A DNA stretch of 64,000 nt from an uncultured Flavobacteriaceae bacterium. Its GTDB lineage: Bacteria; Bacteroidota; Bacteroidia; Flavobacteriales; Flavobacteriaceae. The stretch spans positions 62,001-126,000 of the forward strand of contig CANLWG010000005.1 of the NCBI GenBank assembly GCA_947494715.1. Reading direction: 5' to 3'. This document shows positions 28,243-36,527 of this stretch, piece after piece; the stretch's first letter is position 1; each line of letters starts with the position of its first letter. The translations under genes and the position numbers were made by a program. The notes beneath the pieces were generated by a model. It saw only the letters and a program-made list of their open reading frames with translations, was not told where the DNA came from and made no database searches.

Positions 28243-28480
28243 ATACTTGATAAGTTTGCTCAAGCAAATTATACCATCGTTTGCTGCAGCTTTTGTGAAT
28301 TCCGGTAAGTTAACTGGCTCCAACACTTCGGCCAAAGATGGGAATGGAGACAAAGAACCCGGAAAAAATCAAAAAGGACCGATTCTTTAAAAGGTCAAAT
28401 TGTAATCAAAATATGCCAACATTGAATTATTTTAGATGACATTTACTGAAAACCATGCGATAACGAATTAATCAGTCACC

Positions 28481-29383
28481 ATGAATATTGGCTACAGGAT
28501 ACATAGTGAACTCTCGGAAGATCAAATCGAAGCGGATGTCGCATCCTTTCTCGGCCATATTACACCTTTGTGGTCATCGAGATTCCAATTGAAAGCCGTT
28601 GATGAACAGCTTACGGGTTCAGATAAATTGTTTGATAGATTTGTCCCCATATATTTACAGTTTAAGGTTTCCCAAGGTCTCAGACCATTAAAGACCCGTT
28701 TCTCCCTCACCAATCCACTTAGACCGCTTCAACAAATAAGAAGCTTCAGGCACAGGACCGGAATAAATACCGATCCCATTCTATATTTTAGGTTACGGGA
28801 TATGGCTTCTTCCGCTTCTGATTTTCAACACAACATCTTAAGATCCCTTCATAAACCCCCTTACCAATTTGCTCAATATGTGGCTCCCTTGGCACTCACC
28901 ATCGATGAATACAATGATCTACTAAAGGCATCTTTATGGAACAGGCTCTTTACGGAAGATCCCTTTTTCTACAGACCGCAACATCTATTCAGAGAAACCT
29001 TTAGGCAATCCTTGGGATTGATTCCATTTTTGAGAGGCCACATTTCAATCCCACCCCTTGAAGCTGTAAAAACGTCAAAACATCATTATTCCTATTCAAA
29101 ATCAGGAGGAAAGCTTGCATGGCACAGCGGCGAAAAAATACAAGGTGATTTCAGGCTTTCAACTTGGCTACGTAAATTGTTGGAGACTTCGTATTCGGAA
29201 AGGAATACGACAGGCAATCAGCAATATGTCGCTTTTATTCAAGAATTTATGGCATCCATCGGGCGAGATCCCTTTGATTTGCAATCAGGCTTTCCCAACA
29301 GCACCATCATTGAATTCGCCCAATTCTTAAAACGCACGTTCAATATCAAACTACTACTGTTGGGAACCAATGTCAATACCTAG
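28481..29383 (+). CDS. Unknown protein, possible nuclease-like fold
   Basis: 300 residues, no signal peptide or membrane segment, no family recognised with certainty. The N-terminal part has an acidic helix (LSEDQIEADVASFLGHI), then GSDKLFDRFVPIYLQFKVS. An Asp followed by a beta-strand ending Q-x-K resembles PD-(D/E)XK-type nuclease cores in which a YxQxK-like strand carries the active site; this is a hypothesis. The middle is helical and the end has FAQFLKRTFNIKLLLLG. It is an isolated cargo-like gene between the tra operon and the nuclease gene. Confidence 0.7.
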   Translation: MNIGYRIHSELSEDQIEADVASFLGHITPLWSSRFQLKAVDEQLTGSDKLFDRFVPIYLQFKVSQGLRPLKTRFSLTNPLRPLQQIRSFRHRTGINTDPILYFRLRDMASSASDFQHNILRSLHKPPYQFAQYVAPLALTIDEYNDLLKASLWNRLFTEDPFFYRPQHLFRETFRQSLGLIPFLRGHISIPPLEAVKTSKHHYSYSKSGGKLAWHSGEKIQGDFRLSTWLRKLLETSYSERNTTGNQQYVAFIQEFMASIGRDPFDLQSGFPNSTIIEFAQFLKRTFNIKLLLLGTNVNT

Positions 29384-29461
29384 TGTTTTATCATCTGGCC
29401 AACAAATCGTTGTAGCGTCCCTTACATCACAGATAGCTAGCAAAAACCATATAGGAATAAA

Positions 29462-30586
29462 CTAAAGCCCGTTAAACTTGCCCCATAGCAGGGGGTGTGA
29501 ACTTGCCTGTTGTTCCTTGGAACGTAGTTGCGGATAAGTGGCCCACCGGACCTTTTTGCCGGACCACATGCCCTTGCGCTGCAGGCCACAGCCTTGGAGC
29601 TGTGCCAAGAGCACCGGGGAACAGAGCATATAGTCGGACTGTTTGATGTTGACCCCTTTTCGGAAGGCCCCCAACCGAAAATAAGTAGCATCCCTACCAC
29701 TGTCCAAATCCACTTCAAAATCATCGTGCTTGGAAATATCCTTTAACTGCGTATCCCTGAGCAAAGGGGAAAGCGCGTCCGCATAGGCAGGGGCGTTTAA
29801 TGTGCCGCATATCAGTACCAGTTCGTTCCCATTTTTGATGTGGGATCGGTAGAGGTCCGCCACAAATTCCGCCTGTCGTTTTCTAAGATTGTGATGGTCT
29901 TCCTTCTCTGAAGGAGCCTCAAAATGGGCATTGACCAGCACTAGTCTTTCCTTTCCAGGTGTGGATATGGAATATACCGGAGTGTCCGTTTCGAACAACA
30001 CTTTGCCCTTTTTGTATCTCTCATGGGCATGTGACGAAACCGACTCCACGATATGGCCATTTCGGGCCAGGACGGCCATTCCCCTACCGTGGGCATCATT
30101 GCCCTCCAAGAACAGGATTTGGTCATAGCCCATCTTGTGCCGTTTTTTGAGCAGGGCATTGAAATCCATCAAGGCTTGGCGATCTTCCACTTCCTGTAGG
30201 ACGAGGATATCGGCATTTGCTTCAGCCACTGCGCATAGTTTGTGGCGCACGGCCCTTTCATCCAGGGGCGAGTTCCGAAGGGAAACCCATCCGTTCCAGC
30301 CCAGCTTGGCCGTCGCCTTTTTCTCGGTGGCCACCCCCTGGGGCTTGACGTAATGTTGCCCTCCCTTCCTGCGCATGACCAGATACGGTTCCTTGACCGT
30401 ATTGGAAAAGCCCAACAAAAAAGCCAGTTCCCGGAGACGGGTCAGTTGACTTTCGCCACGGGCAGGTTGGCCCATGAGCAGATGGAATTCTTCCACCCAG
30501 GCCTTTAGGTTTTCACTGCTGTTGGAGTCCAGTAGTACATTGTCCCGATGGAACAGGTTTTGGATATTAAAGCTTGCTATTTTCAT
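29462..30586 (-). CDS. Endonuclease/exonuclease/phosphatase-family protein
   Basis: 374 residues. The N-terminus MKIASFNIQNLF is the EEP-family first strand (Asn in FNIQN); ILVLQEVED holds the metal-binding Glu; RLVLVNAHFEAP and VLICGTLNAPAYADAL are the later conserved strands. The GDFND-type motif is altered to CGTLNAP, so the Asp of that motif is missing and activity may be reduced. No signal peptide. It follows the ATPase gene of the replication-like operon by 88 bp and probably acts on nucleic acid. Confidence 0.88.
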   Translation of the reverse strand: MKIASFNIQNLFHRDNVLLDSNSSENLKAWVEEFHLLMGQPARGESQLTRLRELAFLLGFSNTVKEPYLVMRRKGGQHYVKPQGVATEKKATAKLGWNGWVSLRNSPLDERAVRHKLCAVAEANADILVLQEVEDRQALMDFNALLKKRHKMGYDQILFLEGNDAHGRGMAVLARNGHIVESVSSHAHERYKKGKVLFETDTPVYSISTPGKERLVLVNAHFEAPSEKEDHHNLRKRQAEFVADLYRSHIKNGNELVLICGTLNAPAYADALSPLLRDTQLKDISKHDDFEVDLDSGRDATYFRLGAFRKGVNIKQSDYMLCSPVLLAQLQGCGLQRKGMWSGKKVRWATYPQLRSKEQQASSHPLLWGKFNGL

Positions 30587-30674
30587 AATTTTTGATTTTA
30601 GTTGTCATTCCAGCTTAGGCGGGAATATGTTCCTATTTGGGTTTCTTTTTCTAACAAAAGGTGGCAGTGCCACC

Positions 30675-31328
30675 TCACCGTTTGTCCTGGGTGTCCTTGT
30701 CAAAGGCCACCAGGTTGAACAGCTGCCGCATCCGGCTGCGCACCCTCGCCCCATAGCGCTCTCCCAGTTCCTGGGCGTTCAGGTTGGTCGTGGCATGGGT
30801 GCGGAGGCCCGTTTTCTGGAACAGCTCGTGGCGGGAGAGCAAGATCTCCCCCATCACGTTACAGTCCTTCCCGAAATGCCTCCCGATGGGTTCCACCCCC
30901 AGATCGTCAAAGCAATAGAACTGCCCGTTGCCGTAATCCTCGATGATACGGTACCCGATATGGTTGAAGGCAAAGGTGATGTTGCGGCAGGGCATCACCT
31001 GATAGGCCTTGAAATGCGGGGTCAGGTGGCGAAGGAGTTTCATCAAACTGGTCTTCCCACAGCCCACGGGACCGGAGAGCAACAGCCCTTTGTCGGGGTC
31101 GATGCCCAGCTTGCGGCAGGTCCCAAAATCGCGGATGGCATAGTTGCAGAGCTTAAAGAGAATCTCATGGTCCTCTTCATAGAGCTTGAACTCTCTGCCG
31201 AAGAGCAGCCTGCCCTTGGCCTCCAGATAGACCAGGATCTTTTTGAAATCGTAGTCCACCCGGTTGCCGCTGAGTTCCCCCAGGGAGTAGACCACGCCGC
31301 CTTCGGTTATCTTAGAGGGGTTCGCCAT
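30675..31328 (-). CDS. DnaC/IstB-like AAA ATPase
   Basis: 217 residues, cytoplasmic. Walker A GLLLSGPVGCGKTSLMKLL and Walker B-like YCFDDLGVEPIG identify a DnaC/IstB-type helicase-loader ATPase. A sensor-like THATTNLNAQELGERYG segment and GARVRSRM follow. It overlaps the preceding gene by 17 bases. Together they resemble the replication initiator plus loader pairs of phages and mobile elements. Confidence 0.88.
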   Translation of the reverse strand: MANPSKITEGGVVYSLGELSGNRVDYDFKKILVYLEAKGRLLFGREFKLYEEDHEILFKLCNYAIRDFGTCRKLGIDPDKGLLLSGPVGCGKTSLMKLLRHLTPHFKAYQVMPCRNITFAFNHIGYRIIEDYGNGQFYCFDDLGVEPIGRHFGKDCNVMGEILLSRHELFQKTGLRTHATTNLNAQELGERYGARVRSRMRQLFNLVAFDKDTQDKR

Positions 31329-31983
31329 AGTCCTTTTCCGTTTGGGTGATCAGATGGTCACTGCCATTGGCAGCTTTTTTTTTCTTTTTTTCGCGGGCGA
31401 TTTCATGCGCTTTTAGCATCCAGTTCTCCGCCGCCGCTTTCCAGTCTTTTATCGGGACCTTACCGCCAATTTTCCAACCAATGGCCTGATAGTGGTTGAA
31501 GAATTTAAAGGCCTCTTCCAGTACATACTTTTTTTCCTTAAAAAAATCCAATACTTCCAATTGGCTTTTGGGCTTTGCTCCCAAAGAGTGTTTGTTAGGT
31601 TTGTATTGTTTGTTATATAAGGTATCCGGTACAGTTTTGGGACGGTACGTCCCAAATATGGTACGGGTGCGTCCCATCAGTGTACCGCTATCGGTACGGT
31701 TTTGGGACAGTGCGACCGTGGAAAGTTCATGTGGGCTCCTGGCGGGCCGGTAGGCGATATACCCAAAATCCTGCAGCTCCTTCAGGAGCCGATGGTAGGT
31801 GGACTTGGACCCAATCTTGGACATATTCATGAGTTCGGTACGATTGGCATAAAATTCCTCTGGAAACCTATGTAGGTTCCAATAGAAAAAGAGGGCCATG
31901 TACAGGGAGAAATGTCCCGGATGCATTCGGCCATCATCATAGAAATCCACGAAGCGAGCGTTCAGGTGCTGGATATAGTTCAT
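31312..31983 (-). CDS. Replication-initiation-like winged-helix protein
   Basis: 223 residues. The N-terminal ~85 residues are a winged helix (SLYMALFFYWNLHRFPEEFYANRTELMNMSKIGSKSTYHRLLKELQDFGYI), followed by a linker and a C-terminal helical segment with a poly-Lys stretch. The layout matches Bacteroidota mobile-element proteins that precede a DnaC-like loader. DNA binding is likely; a replication role is inferred from the partner gene. Confidence 0.75.
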   Translation of the reverse strand: MNYIQHLNARFVDFYDDGRMHPGHFSLYMALFFYWNLHRFPEEFYANRTELMNMSKIGSKSTYHRLLKELQDFGYIAYRPARSPHELSTVALSQNRTDSGTLMGRTRTIFGTYRPKTVPDTLYNKQYKPNKHSLGAKPKSQLEVLDFFKEKKYVLEEAFKFFNHYQAIGWKIGGKVPIKDWKAAAENWMLKAHEIAREKKKKKAANGSDHLITQTEKDYGEPL

Positions 31984-32264
31984 GCCACCTCTTCGAATTG
32001 CACCTTGTTGGACATTAGGATGGCATCGACCTCCAGCGCATCGTAAAAAAGGATGCCCTCGATCTTGTAACTGGGGATGACCTTTTTGCTGCGAAGCTTC
32101 TGAAGGGTCCCATGGCTGATGCCCAAGCGGTCCATGACCTCCCCGGAGCGGAGCCAGGTCTTGGGCACGGGATGGGTATGTTTGACCATCAGGTCCTTGA
32201 ACTCGTCCAACAATTGATTTTTAAATTCCATCAGGTCTTCGGTGGTGACTACGGATGCGCCCAT
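31980..32264 (-). CDS. Excisionase-like helix-turn-helix protein
   Basis: 94 residues. A MerR/excisionase-type HTH (WLRSGEVMDRLGISHGTLQKLRSKKVIPSYKIEGILFYD) sits in the C-terminal two-thirds, with a helical N-terminus. Such proteins are standard beside RteC and integrases of Bacteroidota elements and direct excision or repress transfer genes. ATGA overlap with the next gene shows one operon. Confidence 0.88.
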   Translation of the reverse strand: MGASVVTTEDLMEFKNQLLDEFKDLMVKHTHPVPKTWLRSGEVMDRLGISHGTLQKLRSKKVIPSYKIEGILFYDALEVDAILMSNKVQFEEVA

Positions 32265-32465
32265 TTTTAGTGATTTAAGTGCAAACTCGGTTTGCGGTTA
32301 CGGGGCAAATATGAAAAGGGCTTGAGGAATTTTTTATCCACTGGATAACGGGAGGATACTTTTGTAAGAACAGGGGCCTGGTGCCACAAAACAGTATAAA
32401 TGGGTACAAACAAAATGTCGGGGACGGCCCGATGTGCCATTTTTGGAAAAACATCAGCAGGATAC

Positions 32466-33317
32466 CTACAGGATATATCCGTCCCTATCATCAAGTGCGT
32501 TGAGCAGTGCATCCACAAGCCTTTGCAGATGTTTTGCCCTATTGGTCTTCCGCTGTGAGATCTGTTTGAAAAGGCCATAGGGGTCCTTTATCTCCATGTT
32601 GAAGGTCCTACAGAAAAATTCCACAAAGGCCTTGATCTCAAAATCCCCATGATCGATGAACTTGGCCAGCTTCAGGGCGTAGATGACTTCCATGGCCGCA
32701 GTGGGGGATTGGGTAAAGGTAAAGCCAGAGGCTTTCTGGTATTCCCTTTCATAGGTCCCACTGCCCAAAGCTTCCAAACGGCCCTCCAACTCCTGAAGGT
32801 AGTTCCCATAGCGCTCCATACCTTTGAATGTGGCCAACAGCAGGTCGTGTGAGGTCTCAAAATCCATATCATAGCAATAGGTATAACCCTCCCGCAAGGG
32901 GTGGCTTGACATCCGGTTCCTGGTAAAATAGAGGCGGTCCCTGTCGAAACGCCCCTCCTGCAAATAGCGATGGAACTCCAAATGGGATCGGAAGAAATGG
33001 TTCAACCGTTCCCTTTCCCCTTTTAGGAACTTCAGCTTGGGCTTCCGGCCCATTTTGGGCAGTTTCAGTTCGCATTTACGCACCTCGGTATAATACACCA
33101 AATACCCCAACGGGACCGTCTTGATGTCCTTGAAAAAATGAACCTCGGCGTCCCGGTCCGCAAAACCTTCGGTAACGACCAGGGTCCTCAGCTTGGCAAG
33201 TAATCGTTGGCACAGGTCAATGCCACTATTGGCACGTTCCAGCACGCTGAGCCTAGCGGTTCTCAGTTCCTGGATTTCGGATTCAAATGTTTCCAAAAGG
33301 GTTTCCAGCTTGGTCAT
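32466..33317 (-). CDS. rteC: RteC-family regulatory protein
   Basis: About 283 residues from the ATG at 33317 (TKLETLLETFESEIQEL), chosen because the extra N-terminus of the longer frame (start 33431) is not typical and would cover the motif found upstream of the dehydratase gene. FKDIKTVPLGYLVYYTEVRKCELK and the RLYFTRN region are characteristic of RteC. RteC of CTnDOT activates excision genes. Here it sits at the right edge of the mobile-element genes, divergent from the RiPP dehydratase. Confidence 0.87.
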   Translation of the reverse strand: MTKLETLLETFESEIQELRTARLSVLERANSGIDLCQRLLAKLRTLVVTEGFADRDAEVHFFKDIKTVPLGYLVYYTEVRKCELKLPKMGRKPKLKFLKGERERLNHFFRSHLEFHRYLQEGRFDRDRLYFTRNRMSSHPLREGYTYCYDMDFETSHDLLLATFKGMERYGNYLQELEGRLEALGSGTYEREYQKASGFTFTQSPTAAMEVIYALKLAKFIDHGDFEIKAFVEFFCRTFNMEIKDPYGLFKQISQRKTNRAKHLQRLVDALLNALDDRDGYIL

Positions 33318-33412
33318 ATTGTTGAAAGGGCCAAATAAAAGACCCGTCTTAAAACTATCCATTGTAAATGGGTTACAGAAGTGCTCCATTCCCCGATTCT
33401 TGAAATATGGGC

Positions 33413-33425
33413 CACAATTCATGAA
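33413..33425 (+). promoter_or_regulatory. Candidate operator CACAATTCATGAA upstream of the dehydratase gene
   Basis: Eleven of 13 positions equal the element CGTAATTCATGAA found before both precursor genes, in the same orientation toward its gene, and 78 nt before the ATG at 33504. The centre TTCATGAA is a perfect palindrome. A TATTTTTC box (33475-33482) could be the -7 element. Confidence 0.5.
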
Positions 33426-33503
33426 ATACAAAAAGGTCCGGGCTGATAAAGCTGGGTGTTAGGCAGGCTATCGGTATTTTTCAGCAAGCAAATGCGATGA
33501 TTC

Positions 33504-35687
33504 ATGAACCAAAGAAATTTTACCCGTTATGGTATTTCAGATACCTACCTACTAAGAACGCCAATACTTCCATTGGAATTTTCCTTCAAGGCCCTGGTAA
33601 ACTGTAGGCATCCGTCATTTATCATCAAATTGTTGCAAGATTCGCATATATATGAAGCTTTGGAATATGCTTCCCCCGACCTCATGAAGGTTCTCAGTTC
33701 AGATCAGTTCAACGAGAACCCCATGGCTTTGCGCCACAGGAAATCCCTATTTGCACTTTTAAAATACCTGATTCGTATGGGAACCCGACCCACGCCCTTT
33801 GGCCTCTTTGCTGGCATCGCACTGGGCAGGTTTGCCGAGCAGACGAAAATTATCCGAAGTGAAGGCACAGATTATATCAGAAAAAACACAATCGATGCTG
33901 CTGCCTATGAGGCATTGGTACAGGAGGTTTGGAAAGGTAACAAAGCCACCACAAGCCAAAAATGGTATCGTAATTCCACCTTATTTGTGAATGGGGAAGA
34001 AGTACGCTGGCTGGAGTTTCAAAACGAATCCCCCATATGGCAATATACCTTGCAGACCTCCTTACGAAATGATGCCCTCGACTCCATATTGGAGAAGGCG
34101 AGAAATGGGTGCACCTTGGACAATCTAACGGATACCTTAGTAGAACTGGGGCATTCGAGAATTGACGCAAAGGACTACTTGACCACTTTGTGCAATAACG
34201 CTATTCTGGAAAGTGGCATGGCCAATAATATTTTCATTCCCAAATTACCGGGTTCCTTAATTCATTTGATTGCCCCCACCTCCAAAGTTGGCAAACGTTT
34301 GGAGACGATTTCGGCAGCACTCGGTGATGTCGCCAATCCCCATAAAGAAGCCGAAAAAGCCGGGGCACTGGCAAACCCTCCAATGATGGTAGATGTCTAT
34401 CCGAAATACCATTCCAACAACTTGCGGCTATCCCTAAAAGGTCAGGTCATGAAATCCTTGGAAGTGGTTAGTAGGTTTTCTCCCCAACATTCAAATCAGG
34501 ACTTTCTGGATTTTGTTGCAGCCTATAAACGGCGATACGGTTCCAGAGAAATGCGGTTGGTGGATGTTATGGATACGGACTATGGATTGGGCTACCCCGT
34601 AGGTCATCATGGGAACAGGGATGATTTTATCAGTTGTTTTGACTTAAAGAAAAAAGTGCACGCTCCCGAGAAGGAACCGTCGCTGACTGCCGTTGAATTG
34701 CTCTTGGAACGAAAATTGCGCCAGCGCGATCCGGAAGGAACCGTGGTACAGCTTTCAGATGAGGATATTGCCTCGCTGGTGCCAGTGGAACACGGGTTTG
34801 GGAACTCCTTTTTTGGACTGGTGGAATTTTTGGATATCGGTGACGGGACCTACATCCACCCCGTGTCATTTGGTAGCAGCTCAGCCACAGCCCTACATGC
34901 CCGATTTGGTTTCGGAAACAATGATTTCTTTAACTGCCTTCAGCAAATCGCTGATGTTGAAGCGGATTTGGATCCCAATGTGATAACCGCAGAAGTTGCC
35001 TTCTGCCCATCTGGAAAGGCCGCCAATATCGCCAAACGGCCCCTATTCCGTAACTATGTAATTCCCTACCACCATGGTGGTGACCTTGGAAATGCAACAC
35101 CCATTTATGTCGATGACCTGGTACTTAAACCCAAAAATGGCAGCTTGGAACTGTGGTCCAACTCCTTCTGTAAGAAAATCATTCCCTTTCTCAGTACGGC
35201 CTTTAACCATCACAAAGAAACACCGCCCCTGTATCGATTTTTGGGTGATTTCCAATTCCAAGGCAAACGGTCGTACCATTACTTTTCCTGGGGGAACCTT
35301 CAGAAAAAATACACTTTTATGCCAAGGATAGTTTATGAAGACTGTCTTTTGTCCAAAGCCTCTTGGCGTTTCCAACAAAAAGATCTTAAAAACCTGTTCC
35401 TGCTTGACATCGGGGATGTCCGATTCGATAAAGCGACTTCAACATGGGCGGAAGAAAACCGATTGCCCCGATACATCGAATGGGTCGAGGATGACAACAC
35501 CCTGCTTATCGATACCCAAAATAACATTTCCATGCAGCTATTGTTTGCATCGGTACGATCTAAGGCAGCATTTCTGGTACAGGAATATTTTCCACCAACC
35601 AAAGAAATGGTACGTAGTTCAAAAGGGTTAACGTTTGTCCATCAATTCCAATTCAATTTTTATAAAAAAGGGCTTCACCGTGGATAA
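33504..35687 (+). CDS. Lantibiotic dehydratase, glutamylation domain (split LanB)
   Basis: 727 residues, the N-terminal LanB domain only. The motif RMGTRPTPFGLFAG places R91, R95 and T97 where nisin dehydratase has its glutamylation residues (NisB R83, R87, T89 by motif position). The family uses glutamyl-tRNA to glutamylate Ser/Thr of a precursor peptide. The elimination domain is encoded by the next gene. GC content is lower than the tra genes. The 5' region holds two TTCATGAA palindromes (33418-33425 and 33501-33508, the latter over the start codon). No LanC cyclase gene is nearby. Confidence 0.93.
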   Translation: MNQRNFTRYGISDTYLLRTPILPLEFSFKALVNCRHPSFIIKLLQDSHIYEALEYASPDLMKVLSSDQFNENPMALRHRKSLFALLKYLIRMGTRPTPFGLFAGIALGRFAEQTKIIRSEGTDYIRKNTIDAAAYEALVQEVWKGNKATTSQKWYRNSTLFVNGEEVRWLEFQNESPIWQYTLQTSLRNDALDSILEKARNGCTLDNLTDTLVELGHSRIDAKDYLTTLCNNAILESGMANNIFIPKLPGSLIHLIAPTSKVGKRLETISAALGDVANPHKEAEKAGALANPPMMVDVYPKYHSNNLRLSLKGQVMKSLEVVSRFSPQHSNQDFLDFVAAYKRRYGSREMRLVDVMDTDYGLGYPVGHHGNRDDFISCFDLKKKVHAPEKEPSLTAVELLLERKLRQRDPEGTVVQLSDEDIASLVPVEHGFGNSFFGLVEFLDIGDGTYIHPVSFGSSSATALHARFGFGNNDFFNCLQQIADVEADLDPNVITAEVAFCPSGKAANIAKRPLFRNYVIPYHHGGDLGNATPIYVDDLVLKPKNGSLELWSNSFCKKIIPFLSTAFNHHKETPPLYRFLGDFQFQGKRSYHYFSWGNLQKKYTFMPRIVYEDCLLSKASWRFQQKDLKNLFLLDIGDVRFDKATSTWAEENRLPRYIEWVEDDNTLLIDTQNNISMQLLFASVRSKAAFLVQEYFPPTKEMVRSSKGLTFVHQFQFNFYKKGLHRG

Positions 35688-36519
35688 ATCGACCTGGTTC
35701 TATATGAAGATTTATGCCAATCCGAGGGTGGCGAACATCGTGTTTAGGGACGCAGTGGCTCCCTTGGCCGAAGAACTGATAGCCAGAGACCATTGCCGTC
35801 GCTGGTTCTTTGTCCGCTATGCCGATCCCGAACCACATTTTAGGGTGCGCTGGAATTTGTCTCGCTCCTATACCCGAGCAAGAATACGGGAAAAATTGGC
35901 GTCCACCTTGAAACCCTTTGTGGAAAATCACCATGTCTGGTCACTAAAGGAAGGCATTTATGAACCAGAGTTTGAGCGCTACGGTCCCAACAATATGGAC
36001 ACGGTCCACACTATTTTTTATCAGCAAAGCCTAATGGCCCTAAAACTGCATTCCAAGGGATATACCCAAAAAGAGCGACTACTTATCTCCTGTTTTCTCA
36101 TCGACTGGTTTTTGGAGCACTTGGATTTTTCGATGTTGGAAAAAAAGTGCTTTGTGCAAACCCAAAGGAACTACTTCACACCAGAATTTGAAGTGGGGCC
36201 CATCCAAAAAAAGCGTATTAGTTTGGAATATCGTCAAGTATCGGCCATCCTTTTGGACTTTAAAAACACCCCCTTGTTCAAATCCATTTCTCAGGACCGA
36301 TGCTTTATGAAAGCTATGGAACAAACTTGCGGCCTGCTATCACAACTGTCCTTTAAGGGAACTAGTCTAAATCTGGATACGGTGTTGGCCAGCCTGTTCC
36401 ATATGATGGTCAACAAATTCTTTATCTATGACCAAAGAGCCATTGAATTTGTGATCTATGAGTTTCTGAATCGTGGCTATCGGTCCCGGATGGCCTTGAA
36501 GCAATACGGTACAAGTTAG
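35635..36519 (+). CDS. LanB elimination-domain protein (thiopeptide-type biosynthesis, SpaB C-terminal)
   Basis: 294 residues from a TTG start; a GTG at 35680, whose frame overlaps the dehydratase stop as GTGGATAA, is an equally good coupled start (279 residues). RWFFVRYADPEPHFRVRW carries R70 and R72 (equivalent to the NisB RxR pair) and SLFHMMVNKFF carries H256, the residues for glutamate elimination. The protein completes dehydration begun by the larger partner. Its stop is eight bases from that of the convergent HlyD gene. Confidence 0.88.
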   Translation: MSINSNSIFIKKGFTVDKSTWFYMKIYANPRVANIVFRDAVAPLAEELIARDHCRRWFFVRYADPEPHFRVRWNLSRSYTRARIREKLASTLKPFVENHHVWSLKEGIYEPEFERYGPNNMDTVHTIFYQQSLMALKLHSKGYTQKERLLISCFLIDWFLEHLDFSMLEKKCFVQTQRNYFTPEFEVGPIQKKRISLEYRQVSAILLDFKNTPLFKSISQDRCFMKAMEQTCGLLSQLSFKGTSLNLDTVLASLFHMMVNKFFIYDQRAIEFVIYEFLNRGYRSRMALKQYGTS

Positions 36520-36527
36520 AGCCTCCT

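Noticed and set aside
30474-31349. Plus-strand open frame of about 290 codons opposite the DnaC-like ATPase gene
   Set aside because: Antisense shadow of a gene with clear Walker A and B motifs; low-complexity Gly/Ala/Pro-rich composition.
16638-33317. A single complete integrative conjugative element bounded by integrase and RteC
   Set aside because: Relaxase, coupling protein and several tra genes are missing, no attachment repeats were recognised, and the AraC and S41 genes between integrase and tra look host-like.
33501-33508. Fourth TTCATGAA copy overlapping the LanB start codon
   Set aside because: The ATGAA part is forced by the Met-Asn start, so the match is weak evidence; mentioned in the gene entry but not counted as an operator.
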